Source: Paracoccaceae bacterium
GTDB lineage: Bacteria > Pseudomonadota > Alphaproteobacteria > Rhodobacterales > Rhodobacteraceae
Reading direction: 5' to 3'
Assembly (NCBI GenBank): GCA_029862205.1
Contig: JAOTXT010000011.1
Coordinates: 17,569 to 81,568 of the forward strand
Length of the DNA stretch: 64,000 nt
Shown one piece after another: positions 47,802-56,285 of the stretch. A program made the translations under genes and the position numbers. Positions within the stretch are counted from its first letter, which is position 1; each line of letters starts with the position of its first letter. The notes under the pieces were generated by a model. It was given only the letters and a program-made list of their open reading frames with translations, had not been told where the DNA came from and made no database searches.

Positions 47802-49010
47802 ATGCAACAACGTGGAATTCTGTTCGAGCCGCTAGAACTGCCCTGTGGAACAACCCTGAAAAACCGGATTGCGAAATCGGCGATGTCGGATTCGCTGGGC
47901 GATGGAACCGGCCATCCGACGGCTGAACAGATCAGGCTGTATCAGCGGTGGGCCGAAGGTGGGTTGGCCGTATCTATTATCGGCGAGGTCCAGGGCAACG
48001 CCGATTACGCCGAGAAGCCCGGCAATCTGGTGCTCAACGAGGCTTCCGGCCTTGACCGTTTCCGCGAACTTGCCGAGCGGGGCGGCGCAAACGGCACTCA
48101 GCTCTGGCTGCAACTCGGTCATGCCGGGGCAATTGCCTACCCGCCGACCAGTGACCCCAAAGGCCCGAGCGCTCTCGATCTGCCGGGTCTGCGCTGCGCG
48201 GAATTGACAATAGACGAGATTCATCAATTGCCCTCGGAGTTTGCGGGGACAGCCCGGTTGGCGCGGCGGGCAGGTTTCGGCGGTGTGCAAATTCACGCGG
48301 CGCACGGATTTCTGCTCAGTCAGTTCCTTTCGCCACTGTTCAACAAGCGCAGCGACGAATACGGAGGGGCAATCGCCAATCGTATGCGGCTTCTGCTGGA
48401 GGCCATCGAGGCAACCCGCGCCGCTGTAGGGCCGGATTTCCCAATCGCTGTGAAGCTCAATTCCTCAGACCAGCTTGAGGGCGGGTTCGCCGAGGAAGAC
48501 GCGCTCGAAGTGGTGACCGCGCTGAACCGGACTTCGGTCGACCTGATCGACATCAGCGGCGGGACTTACTTCCCCGGAGCAAAGTCCGCCTCCGACGGGG
48601 CTGGACGAGGACCTTATTTCCTCAAATTTGCAATGCGCGCCCGCGCGGTGACGACCAAGCCCCTGATGCTGACGGGCGGTTTCAAGACGCGCACGCAGGC
48701 CGAGGACGCTGTGGCCAGCGGCGCGGCCGATATCGTCGGTCTTGCCCGCGCGCTTGTCCTTGAGCCTTCACTTCCCGACCTCTGGAAAGCGGATCAGAAA
48801 CCTGAGCCGGTCTTTCCCAGATTCGCGCAAGCCCCGGAGGGCGGGATAACCGCGTGGTATACGATGCGGTTGACCGAGATCGGCGCTGACAAAGAAACGC
48901 CAGTTTTCGGCGACCTCGGGCAGGCGATCCGAGACTATGAAGCGCGCGACAAATCCCGAGCGGAAGTTTGGTTGCGTCATTTTGCCAATGATGTTGTGGG
49001 ACAAACTTAA
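47802..49010 (+). CDS. Old Yellow Enzyme-type NADH:flavin oxidoreductase
   Basis: 402 aa TIM-barrel flavoprotein. FMN/substrate signatures: LKNRIAKSAMSDSLGDGTGHPT, LWLQLGHAGAIAYP, GFGGVQIHAAHGFLLSQFLSPLFNKRSDEYGG and LTGGFKTRTQAEDAVASGAADIVGLARALV. It lacks the C-terminal dinucleotide-binding domain of 2,4-dienoyl-CoA reductase. Base composition is lower in GC than its neighbours and an 11-bp direct repeat flanks it, which suggests insertion between the esterase and rnr. Physiological substrate unknown (enoates or nitro-compounds in the family). Confidence 0.88.
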   Translation: MQQRGILFEPLELPCGTTLKNRIAKSAMSDSLGDGTGHPTAEQIRLYQRWAEGGLAVSIIGEVQGNADYAEKPGNLVLNEASGLDRFRELAERGGANGTQLWLQLGHAGAIAYPPTSDPKGPSALDLPGLRCAELTIDEIHQLPSEFAGTARLARRAGFGGVQIHAAHGFLLSQFLSPLFNKRSDEYGGAIANRMRLLLEAIEATRAAVGPDFPIAVKLNSSDQLEGGFAEEDALEVVTALNRTSVDLIDISGGTYFPGAKSASDGAGRGPYFLKFAMRARAVTTKPLMLTGGFKTRTQAEDAVASGAADIVGLARALVLEPSLPDLWKADQKPEPVFPRFAQAPEGGITAWYTMRLTEIGADKETPVFGDLGQAIRDYEARDKSRAEVWLRHFANDVVGQT

Positions 49011-49123
49011 ATGGTGATCCGCAGCTATGTCCGCTTCGTCCCGCAATGCCGAAATTCGAGCTGAGACACGACCCGGTAGATTTCCCCCATGACCCCACCT
49101 GCGCCCCGTGATATGGCGGCGCG

Positions 49124-51385
49124 ATGAGGCATTTTCCGAGCAAGAACGAGATCCTGGACTGGATCCGCGACAACCCGCAGGCCGCCGGCAAGCGCGAGAT
49201 CGCTCGGGCCTTCGGGCTGAAAGGCGCGGACCGGGTCGAGCTCAAGCGTGTGTTGCGCGAGCTTGAGGACGAGGGGCATTTGTCGCGGCGCAAGCGCCGG
49301 ATGAGGCCGTCGGGCCATTTGCCGCCGGTCACCGTGCTGACCGCGCTGGCGCCGGACCGGGACGGGGACATTTTCGCGCGCCCCCAGGACTGGGACGAGG
49401 GCGGGCCGCCGCCGCCCATCCTCTACATGCCGCGCAAGGGCGATCCAGCGCTTGGGGCCGGCGACCGGTTTCTGGCAAAGCTGCACCCGGTGCATACCGA
49501 AGAGGCGCTGACCTACGAGGCGCGGCTGATCAAGCGGCTGGCGGCGGGACCAAGGTCGCTGCTCGGCATATTCCGCGAGGCGGCGCAGGGCGGGCGCGTC
49601 GTGCCGGTCGACAAGAAAGCGAGCCAGGAATGGGAGATCGCTTCGGACAAAACGGCGGGCGCGAAGGACGGGGAATTGGTCGAGGCCGAAAGCCTGCCCC
49701 GGACGCAGTTGGGCCCGCGCCTGGGCCTGCGCAGGGGCGTCGTGGTGGCGCGCCTCGGCGATCCGGGCGCCCCGCGGCAGGTCTCGCTGATCGCGATCCA
49801 CGAGCATGGCATCCCCTATACCTTCCCCGAGGAGGTGCTGGAGGAGGCTGGCCAGGCCGCGCTGCCGGCCGAGGGTCATGGCGAGGACCTGCGGAAGGTC
49901 CCGCTGGTCACCATCGATCCTGTGGATGCGCGCGATCACGACGATGCAGTCGCCGCAATGCCGGACGACGACCCGAAGAACAAGGGGGGCTGGGTCGTCT
50001 GGGTCGCGATCGCCGATGTGGCTTGCTGCGTGCGGCCCGGCTCGGAGCTCGACCGCGAGGCGCGCAGGCGGGGCAATTCCACCTATTTTCCCGACCGGGT
50101 GGCACCGATGCTGCCCGAGGCGCTGTCGGCGGATCTCTGCTCGCTGCACGAGGGCGTCGAGCGGCCCTGCCTGGCGGTGCGCATGGTTCTGAACGCCGAG
50201 GGCGAGAAGATCTCCCACCGGTTCACGCGCGGGACCATGCGCTCGCGCGCTTCGCTGAACTACGCGCAGGTGCAGACAGCGGCTGACGGAAGCCCCGACG
50301 AAATCGCTGCGCCGTTGGTCGAGCCGGTCATCGAACCCCTGTTTGCCGCTTACCGGGCCACGGCCCGCGCCCGCGACCGGCGCCAGCCGCTGGACCTGGA
50401 CCTGCCCGAGCGCAAGGTGGAGATAGGCGAAGATGGCCAAGTGACAGCGGTTGCGATCCGCGAGCGGCTGGAAGCGCATCGCCTGATCGAGGAATTCATG
50501 ATCCTCGCCAACGTCGCCGCCGCCGAGACCTTGGAAGAGCGGCGCCGGCCCCTGCTCTACCGGGTCCACGAGGAGCCGAACCCGGAGAAGCTGGATGCCT
50601 TGCGTGAGATTGTCGACTCGGTCGGGCTGACGCTGGCCAAGGGTCAGGTGCTGAAGACCCGGCATTTGAACGACCTGCTGGTCAAGGCGCGCGAGACGGA
50701 AATGGCCGAGATGGTCAATATCGCGGTGCTGCGCGCCCAGACCCAAGCCTATTACGCGGCGCAGAATTTTGGGCATTTCGGGCTGCATCTGAGGCGCTAT
50801 GCCCATTTCACCTCGCCGATCCGGCGCTATGCGGACCTGGTCGTGCACCGGGCGTTGATTGCGACCCTTAAGCTGGGCGAAGGCGGACAGACGCCCGAGG
50901 AAGCCGAGCGGCTGGACGAGACGGCCGAGCATATCTCGATGACAGAACGCCGCTCGATGGAGGCGGAGCGGGACACGGTAGACCGCTATCTGGCCGCCTT
51001 CCTGAAGGATCGGATCGGTGGTGAGTTCGCGGGCCGTGTTTCCGGTGTCGCGCGCTTCGGGATCTTCGTGAAGCTGGACGAGACCGGGGCGGACGGCCTG
51101 GTGCCGGTGTCGACGCTGGGGCGCGAGTATTTCCGCTATGACGCCGAGACGCAGACGCTGTCGGGCGACGAGACCGGTTTGGTGCTGGGCCTAGGACAGA
51201 AGGTCAGCGTGCGTTTGGTCGAAGCGGCACCGGTGACGGGCGGGCTGATCCTGGAGCTATTGTCGGTCGAGGGTCAGGTACGCCGGCCTCCGCGTGGGGG
51301 GCGTGGGGCGCGAGGAGGCCGGAAGCTGACCCGCGCCCGGATAGCGAAGGCCAAGGCGGCGCGGAAGGAACGGCGGAAGCGGTAG
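49124..51385 (+). CDS. rnr: Ribonuclease R
   Basis: 753 aa 3'-5' exoribonuclease. N-terminal winged-helix domain (FGLKGADRVELKRVLRELEDEG), cold-shock domains, then the RNB catalytic domain with the Asp cluster TIDPVDARDHDDAVAA (about residues 262-277) and HFTSPIRRYADLVVHR, an S1 domain (GRVSGVARFGIFVKLDETGADGLVPVS) and a Lys/Arg-rich tail (ARIAKAKAARKERRKR). Its stop codon TAG (51383-51385) is inside the GTAG foot of REP pair F. Confidence 0.96.
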   Translation: MRHFPSKNEILDWIRDNPQAAGKREIARAFGLKGADRVELKRVLRELEDEGHLSRRKRRMRPSGHLPPVTVLTALAPDRDGDIFARPQDWDEGGPPPPILYMPRKGDPALGAGDRFLAKLHPVHTEEALTYEARLIKRLAAGPRSLLGIFREAAQGGRVVPVDKKASQEWEIASDKTAGAKDGELVEAESLPRTQLGPRLGLRRGVVVARLGDPGAPRQVSLIAIHEHGIPYTFPEEVLEEAGQAALPAEGHGEDLRKVPLVTIDPVDARDHDDAVAAMPDDDPKNKGGWVVWVAIADVACCVRPGSELDREARRRGNSTYFPDRVAPMLPEALSADLCSLHEGVERPCLAVRMVLNAEGEKISHRFTRGTMRSRASLNYAQVQTAADGSPDEIAAPLVEPVIEPLFAAYRATARARDRRQPLDLDLPERKVEIGEDGQVTAVAIRERLEAHRLIEEFMILANVAAAETLEERRRPLLYRVHEEPNPEKLDALREIVDSVGLTLAKGQVLKTRHLNDLLVKARETEMAEMVNIAVLRAQTQAYYAAQNFGHFGLHLRRYAHFTSPIRRYADLVVHRALIATLKLGEGGQTPEEAERLDETAEHISMTERRSMEAERDTVDRYLAAFLKDRIGGEFAGRVSGVARFGIFVKLDETGADGLVPVSTLGREYFRYDAETQTLSGDETGLVLGLGQKVSVRLVEAAPVTGGLILELLSVEGQVRRPPRGGRGARGGRKLTRARIAKAKAARKERRKR

Positions 51386-51452
51386 GGTGGGGTTTCACCC
51401 CACCATAGAAAAGACGGCCAAAACAAGAAGGTGGGGTGAAACCCCACCCTAC
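51382..51452. repeat. REP pair (BIME) F
   Basis: Both copies read GTAG plus stem GGTGGGGT/ACCCCACC with loop TTC, in inverted orientation, linked by 25 bases that include GACGGCC. The TAG of the left copy terminates rnr. Confidence 0.87.
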
Positions 51453-51481
51453 CCTTGATTGGGAGATGGGCGAGCCTCGCC

Positions 51482-51820
51482 CTAATCGACCAATCGGATG
51501 ATCAGGCGTTCGAGCACGCGCAGAACCTGGCGCAATTCGCGACCCCGCTGCAGGACACGCCCGTCCATCCCAACGACGGAGTAGGCGGCATGGCGGCCGT
51601 CGCGCTTTTTCTCGACCCGGTAAAGCGGGTTCTCGGTCGCGCCGCGGAATATCGAAAAGATCGCCCGGTCGCGATGATGGTCGATCGCGTAGTCGCGCCA
51701 TTTCCCGGCGGCGACCATATGGCCGTAGACATTCAGGATCAGCGACAATTCGCGGCGATCGAAGGTCACGTCGGCGGGGCGAGCAACAGCCAGGCTGGTG
51801 TGGATCCGCTCGAAGCTCAT
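51482..51820 (-). CDS. DUF2794 family protein
   Basis: 112 aa, cytoplasmic, no membrane segment or signal. The core VTFDRRELSLILNVYGHMVAAGKWRDYAIDHH and IFSIFRGATENPLYRVEK fits the alphaproteobacterial DUF2794 family. No function is known for the family. It is read after hspQ with a 70-base gap on the same strand. Confidence 0.82.
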   Translation of the reverse strand: MSFERIHTSLAVARPADVTFDRRELSLILNVYGHMVAAGKWRDYAIDHHRDRAIFSIFRGATENPLYRVEKKRDGRHAAYSVVGMDGRVLQRGRELRQVLRVLERLIIRLVD

Positions 51821-51890
51821 GACCGAAGGATGACACCGGTTTCGCCGTGATTGCAAGCGCCTATTGGGCGCGTGCTGAGGCGCGCAGCCA

Positions 51891-52220
51891 TCAGTGATGC
51901 TGCTCCGGCGGGACACGATAGCTATCTCCCTCGAGACCGGCGAAATAGTCCAGAATATCCGGATGCTCGACCGGATCACCGGAACTGTCGGGCAAAAGGT
52001 TTTGCTCGGACACGTAGGCCACGTAGTAGCTGGTCTCGTTCTCGGCAAACAGGTGATAGAAGGGCTGATCCTTGCGGGGACGCAGTTCCTCGGGGATCGA
52101 CAACCACCATTCCTCGGTATTTGCAAACACCGGATCGACATCGAAGATCACGCCGCGGAACGGGTGAACGCGATGCTTGACTACCTGGCCGATGCGAAAT
52201 TTTGCCTTTGCACGAAGCAC
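51891..52220 (-). CDS. hspQ: Heat shock protein HspQ
   Basis: 109 aa hemimethylated-DNA-binding/YccV fold. Pattern KFRIGQVVKHRVHPFRGVIFDVDPVFANTEEWW and PFYHLFAENETSYYVAYVSEQNLLPDSS is diagnostic. In E. coli it modulates Lon degradation and DnaA. The start is GTG with AAGGGA upstream. Divergent from the lipoprotein gene. Confidence 0.93.
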   Translation of the reverse strand: MLRAKAKFRIGQVVKHRVHPFRGVIFDVDPVFANTEEWWLSIPEELRPRKDQPFYHLFAENETSYYVAYVSEQNLLPDSSGDPVEHPDILDYFAGLEGDSYRVPPEQHH

Positions 52221-52292
52221 GGTCGCGAATCCCTTAAGCCACCAAACCCGGCGAGCCTCCTAACTTGAACCTAACATAGTGTCCAGATTGAG

Positions 52293-52315
52293 ATGCATGG
52301 GTAAATTTCATGCAT
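52293..52315. promoter_or_regulatory. Inverted repeat between hspQ and the lipoprotein gene
   Basis: Perfect 7-bp arms ATGCATG/CATGCAT with a 9-base AT-rich spacer, in the middle of the 165-base divergent region; a candidate operator for either gene. Confidence 0.4.
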
Positions 52316-52385
52316 TGTTTCATCCGGCCGTCATTGAGCAAAATCAGTTCCCGGAAAGCGCGAGTTTCTGCTATTCTTGCAACCA

Positions 52386-52994
52386 ATGATAAAAATCGAG
52401 CAGTGGATCCCGATCCTCCGGCCCTTGGCTGGCGTCTTCGCACTGGCGCTGGTCGTGGGGTCGTGCTCGTCCTCGCCCTCCGGCCCGCCGCGGGCACAGA
52501 ACAACATCTGCGCGATCTTTGACGAGCGTCCCGGATGGCGCGATGCGGTCTTCGATTCCGCCCGGCGCTGGGGAGCGCCGGTCGAGGTCCAGATGGCGAT
52601 CATGTGGAAGGAGTCGAATTTCCGCGGCAAGGTGCGGCCACCCAAGAAATTCGCCTTGGGCGTCATTCCCTGGGGCCGGGCGTCGTCGGCTTACGGCTAT
52701 GCCCAAGCACTGGACGGAACCTGGAACTGGTATCGCCGCGACAGCGGCAATCGCGGCGCCGACCGGGACGATTTCGACGACGCCGCGGATTTCGTCGGCT
52801 GGTACATGGCCAAGACCACGGTGAACAACGGGGTCCTAATGCACGACGCCTTCAACCAGTATCTGGCCTATCACGAGGGCCATACCGGGTTCCAACGGGG
52901 TGACTGGCGCAACAAGGGCTGGCTGAGAAACGCCGCCACCCGGGTCGCGGACCAGGCGGTACGCTACCGGGGTCAGTTGCGGCAGTGCTCGTGA
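52386..52994 (+). CDS. Lytic-transglycosylase-like lipoprotein
   Basis: 202 aa. N-terminal helix followed by a lipobox (LVVGSC, Cys about residue 27), so it is probably lipid-anchored in the periplasm. SLT-like domain: MWKESNFRGKVR carries the catalytic-type Glu, followed by SSAYGYAQALDGTWNWY, the typical G-x-x-Q strand, and FNQYLAYHEGHTGF. Likely cleaves or binds peptidoglycan. Start chosen at the ATG; a TTG three codons upstream is also in frame. Confidence 0.85.
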   Translation: MIKIEQWIPILRPLAGVFALALVVGSCSSSPSGPPRAQNNICAIFDERPGWRDAVFDSARRWGAPVEVQMAIMWKESNFRGKVRPPKKFALGVIPWGRASSAYGYAQALDGTWNWYRRDSGNRGADRDDFDDAADFVGWYMAKTTVNNGVLMHDAFNQYLAYHEGHTGFQRGDWRNKGWLRNAATRVADQAVRYRGQLRQCS

Positions 52995-53004
52995 TGGGTG
53001 GGGT

Positions 53005-53274
53005 TCAGGCGTAATTCGCCAGGGCGGCGATGATCACAATCACGATGATCGGCGCGGCGAAGATGCCGAGCAGCGCCTTGCGCTGCCAGGACCGGCTGTA
53101 GACCGCGATCCCCTTCGCCACATAGTCCTCGCGGCTGAGTGATGTGCCCTCGCCGCTGGCATGTTCGGCCTCGAGCTCGCGGATCCGCTGGCCGCGCATA
53201 TACCAGTCGAGCGCCAGGTAAATCGCGGTCAAGACCGCGAAGAAGATCACGATGCGCAAAACGACCAGGAACAT
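53005..53274 (-). CDS. Small two-helix membrane protein, unknown function
   Basis: 89 aa. Helix 1 about residues 3-22 (LVVLRIVIFFAVLTAIYLAL), a charged loop with RGQRIRELEAEHASGEG and SREDYVAKGIAVYSRSW, and helix 2 about residues 66-86 (ALLGIFAAPIIVIVIIAAL). Both ends predicted on the same side. I do not recognise a named family, but the compact YMRGQRIR-L-AE pattern is common in Rhodobacteraceae genomes. Confidence 0.7.
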   Translation of the reverse strand: MFLVVLRIVIFFAVLTAIYLALDWYMRGQRIRELEAEHASGEGTSLSREDYVAKGIAVYSRSWQRKALLGIFAAPIIVIVIIAALANYA

Positions 53275-53330
53275 GGTTTCGCCCCTCCTCGGACCCTATT
53301 TAGGTTCGCGCACGGGTCCGTGCAAACCGC

Positions 53331-54092
53331 TCACGGCGCCTGAAGCACCAGGATGTTCGACAGTTTCGCGGTATCGTCCGCGCCGAGAAGACCGCAGCTC
53401 TTGGCCGTGCCAGAGGCCTGCCGTTGGCAGTAATCGTAGGAACCCATGTCCAGGTTCAGCGCCATTTCGGGCGCGTGGGCATCTGCAAGCGCACGCGCCG
53501 CGTCGTAAAGCGTCGCGGGCGCAGCGGTCTGATAGATGCCAAAGCCTTGGGCGCCACTGAAGAGTATGCGCCGCAGGAACACCGGTGCATCGTCTTGCGG
53601 CCTGACATCGACGCGGCCGTCAACGATTAGCAGATGGCTTTGCAGCACTGAGATATCCGCATCGCGCGCCGCGTCGACAAACGCGTGCCGCTGATCCAGC
53701 TTGCGCAAATCGTAGCTGTTTCCATCGTAGCGCATCACGGCGCGGCTCTGCAGATCGGGTTTCCCGGACTTCGGATCGACCAACAGAATGCCGTCCATGC
53801 GGCCCAAATTCGGGTTCACTACCTTGCCGCGGTGCACGAACAGGCCCACTGGCTTGCTCAGGTCGCCATTCCGGCTCTCGGTCGATGTGTAGGCCCCAGT
53901 GACGATCAGCCGGGTTCCGCTATCCGGCGCCGGAAGCGGCAGGTCTTCGGGCAAGAGGCGAATCTCGACGTTTCCCCCGGCCCAGCAGGAATGGAACAGC
54001 AGAGTCGCGCTCGGGTCCGGACACGCGGCCGCGGCGGAGGCCAGGGCGGAGGCGAGGGCACCAAGCGCCGCTGCCGCCAGGGGGCGGATCAT
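53331..54092 (-). CDS. Secreted phosphodiester-glycosidase (NAGPA)-like protein
   Basis: 253 aa. Signal peptide residues 1-23 (LAAAALGALASALASAAAAC; the Cys could also be lipidated). Mature part shows KPVGLFVHRGKVVNPNLGRMDGILLVDP, VLQSHLLIVDGRVDVRP and MALNLDMGSYDYC, the three landmarks of the DUF2233/NAGPA fold, with the final DGG site reading DMG. Its ATG overlaps the stop of the upstream Pot permease (ATGA), so it is the last gene of that operon. The function in a transporter operon is unexplained. Family assignment by pattern. Confidence 0.6.
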   Translation of the reverse strand: MIRPLAAAALGALASALASAAAACPDPSATLLFHSCWAGGNVEIRLLPEDLPLPAPDSGTRLIVTGAYTSTESRNGDLSKPVGLFVHRGKVVNPNLGRMDGILLVDPKSGKPDLQSRAVMRYDGNSYDLRKLDQRHAFVDAARDADISVLQSHLLIVDGRVDVRPQDDAPVFLRRILFSGAQGFGIYQTAAPATLYDAARALADAHAPEMALNLDMGSYDYCQRQASGTAKSCGLLGADDTAKLSNILVLQAP

Positions 54093-54943
54093 TGCGGGGT
54101 CATCCCCCTCAGCCGTTCCGAGCGCCGGCGCAGATACTCGAGCGTGGTCAAGAGCAGGATCGAGATCGTAACCAGTATCGTCGCAACCGCCAGGATCGTG
54201 GGTGAGATCTGCTCGCGCAGGCCGGTGAACATCTGCCAAGGAAGGGTCTTCTGCGAGGCAGACCCGAGGAACAGGACAACCACCACCTCGTCAAAAGACG
54301 TGATGAAAGCAAAAAGTGCACCCGATATCACGCCAGGCACGATGAGCGGCATCTGGACCTTGAAAAAGGTTCTGACGGGGTCGGCGCCCAAATTTGCCGC
54401 GGCGCGCACGAGTGACTTGTCGAAGCCGACAAGCGTCGCCGTCACGGTGATGATCACGAACGGCGTGCCAAGTGCGGCGTGGGCGAGAACGACGCCCCAA
54501 TAAGTGCCCTGCAGGCCAATCCGCGAATAGAAGAAGTACATGCCCGCCGCCGAGATGATCAGCGGGACGATCATGGGCGAGATCAGGATTGCCATGATCA
54601 CGCCGCGGAATGGCACATGCGACTGCGACAGGCCGATCGCCGCCAGGGTACCGAAGCTGACCGAGAGAAGCGTCGCCATCGGCGCGATCCTGACCGAGTT
54701 ATAGAGCGCGTTCTGCCAGTCCGTATTGGTCAAGAAATCCCGGTAATGCTTGAGCGAATAGCCCTCTGGGTCCAGCGCCAGCATCTTCTTGGTGAAGGTG
54801 AAGAAGTCCTCGGCATTGAAGCTGAGCGGAATGATCACCAGGATCGGGATGATCAGAAACAGGAACAGCAGCGCACAGATGAACCGGAAGGTGTAGTACC
54901 AGACCCGTTGCCCAGTGCTCGCATAGGGAGGAAGCCCTGCCAT
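54089..54943 (-). CDS. Polyamine-type ABC transporter permease (PotC-like)
   Basis: 284 aa, six helices. N-terminal helix ICALLFLFLIIPILVIIPLSF; EAA loop AAANLGADPVRTFFKVQMPLIVPG (about residues 182-205); FITSFDEVVVVLFLGSASQKTLPWQMF is the PotC-type conserved segment. Three bases after the PotB-like permease and overlapping the glycosidase-like gene. It differs from PotI in the window, so the two transporters are not recent duplicates. Confidence 0.92.
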   Translation of the reverse strand: MAGLPPYASTGQRVWYYTFRFICALLFLFLIIPILVIIPLSFNAEDFFTFTKKMLALDPEGYSLKHYRDFLTNTDWQNALYNSVRIAPMATLLSVSFGTLAAIGLSQSHVPFRGVIMAILISPMIVPLIISAAGMYFFYSRIGLQGTYWGVVLAHAALGTPFVIITVTATLVGFDKSLVRAAANLGADPVRTFFKVQMPLIVPGVISGALFAFITSFDEVVVVLFLGSASQKTLPWQMFTGLREQISPTILAVATILVTISILLLTTLEYLRRRSERLRGMTPQ

Positions 54944-54946
54944 CTC

Positions 54947-56212
54947 TTACCCCAGCTTCACGTTGTCGATGCCGACGATCTTGTCATAGGTCCAGTAGAA
55001 GATCAGCACGACCCCCAGCAGGATGACACCGAGCGCGGCCCCAAGGCCCCAGTTCAGCGATGACGAGATGTGATAGGCAATCCGGTTCGAGATGAAGATG
55101 CCGTCGGTGCCCCCGACCAGTTCCGGGGTGATGTAGTATCCGATGGCGACGATGAAGACGAGGATCGCGCCGGCACCGATGCCCGGCACGCTCTGCGGAA
55201 AATAAACCCGCCAGAAGGCTGTCCAGTCGGTCGCGCCTAGCGATTTCGCGGCGCGCACGTATGAGGGCGGAATGGTCTTCATCACCGAATAGAGCGGCAG
55301 AATCATGAACGGCAGCAGGATATGGGTCATCGCGATGATCGTGCCGGTCTGATTGAACATCATCTGCAACCGGTTATTGTCGTCTAGGATCCCTATGGTC
55401 ACCAAGGTATCGTTGATCACGCCTTCCTGTTGCAGCAGTACGATCCAGGCGGATGTGCGCACCAAGAGCGAGGTCCAGAACGGCAGCAGCACCAGGATCA
55501 TCAAGAGGTTCGAGGTCCTGACCGGCAGCGTCGCCAGGAGCCATGCAAGCGGATAGCCCAGCAGCAAGCAGGTGAAGGTGATAGTCACCGACAAAAGGAA
55601 GGTGCGGCCGAACAGGAACAGATAGATTTGCTGGTCTTCCGACTTGAACTGAGCGCCGTCCCCGGTGTTCTCCATATCCACGGCATTCAGGAAGTAGCCG
55701 GCAGTGTAGTCGCCCGAAAAGCGCTTGATCGTCGACCAGACCGCGATGCTGCCCCACCCGTCATGCATATCGAGGAACTGCTCGCGGTAGTTGCCCTCCT
55801 CCAGCCGTTTGACCTTGCGGCCTGACTGACGGAATAGGCTGGCGATGCCTGGCTGCTCGTAGTTCAGTCGCGACGCGACGCGGGTGTGGGTTTTGGCCTT
55901 GACCGCAATCTGGAGGTCGGCCGCCAGCGCCGCGAAAACCGCCTCGCCCGGCACCTCGCCCGATTTCGGGTTCCAGTCTTTCAGCGCCTCGACGGTCCGA
56001 GGCAGGGTCTCCGGCACGAGCTGGTTCTCGATCGAGCGCCAGAGCATATCGACGATCGGCGCAATGAAGGTCAGGACAACGAACAACAGCAAGGGCGCGA
56101 TCAACATCAGCGCGCGCAGTTTTTGACGGCGCAGCGCCCGAGCCAAAGAAGCCTTCAGCGGCGTGCCATCGGCTGCCAGCATTGGCCCGCTTTGTGCTGT
56201 CGCGTCGGTCAT
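54947..56212 (-). CDS. Polyamine-type ABC transporter permease (PotB-like) with a long periplasmic insert
   Basis: 421 aa, about 120 residues longer than standard PotB/PotH. Helix 1 (ALMLIAPLLLFVVLTFIAPIVDML, residues 34-57) is followed by an insert of about 140 residues that is mostly charged (LEEGNYREQFLDMHDGWGSIAVW), before the usual five helices. EAA loop RAAKSLGATDWTAFWRVYFPQSVPG, then ITPELVGGTDGIFISN. Extended members of this type occur in Rhizobiales and Rhodobacterales next to binding proteins of the MTIVSWGG kind. Confidence 0.92.
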   Translation of the reverse strand: MTDATAQSGPMLAADGTPLKASLARALRRQKLRALMLIAPLLLFVVLTFIAPIVDMLWRSIENQLVPETLPRTVEALKDWNPKSGEVPGEAVFAALAADLQIAVKAKTHTRVASRLNYEQPGIASLFRQSGRKVKRLEEGNYREQFLDMHDGWGSIAVWSTIKRFSGDYTAGYFLNAVDMENTGDGAQFKSEDQQIYLFLFGRTFLLSVTITFTCLLLGYPLAWLLATLPVRTSNLLMILVLLPFWTSLLVRTSAWIVLLQQEGVINDTLVTIGILDDNNRLQMMFNQTGTIIAMTHILLPFMILPLYSVMKTIPPSYVRAAKSLGATDWTAFWRVYFPQSVPGIGAGAILVFIVAIGYYITPELVGGTDGIFISNRIAYHISSSLNWGLGAALGVILLGVVLIFYWTYDKIVGIDNVKLG

Positions 56213-56246
56213 TGCCTCACCGCATGTAAGAAATACTAACTAACGA

Positions 56247-56273
56247 GCCGGGGGCGGGGCCGCCGCCCCCGGC
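56247..56273 (-). terminator. Strong hairpin between binding-protein and permease genes
   Basis: 11-bp perfect stem (GCCGGGGGCGG and its complement), 5-base loop, 13 bases after the binding-protein stop. In ABC operons such hairpins act as partial terminators or mRNA stabilisers that keep the binding protein in excess over the permeases. Confidence 0.75.
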
Positions 56274-56285
56274 AGATTCAAGTGT

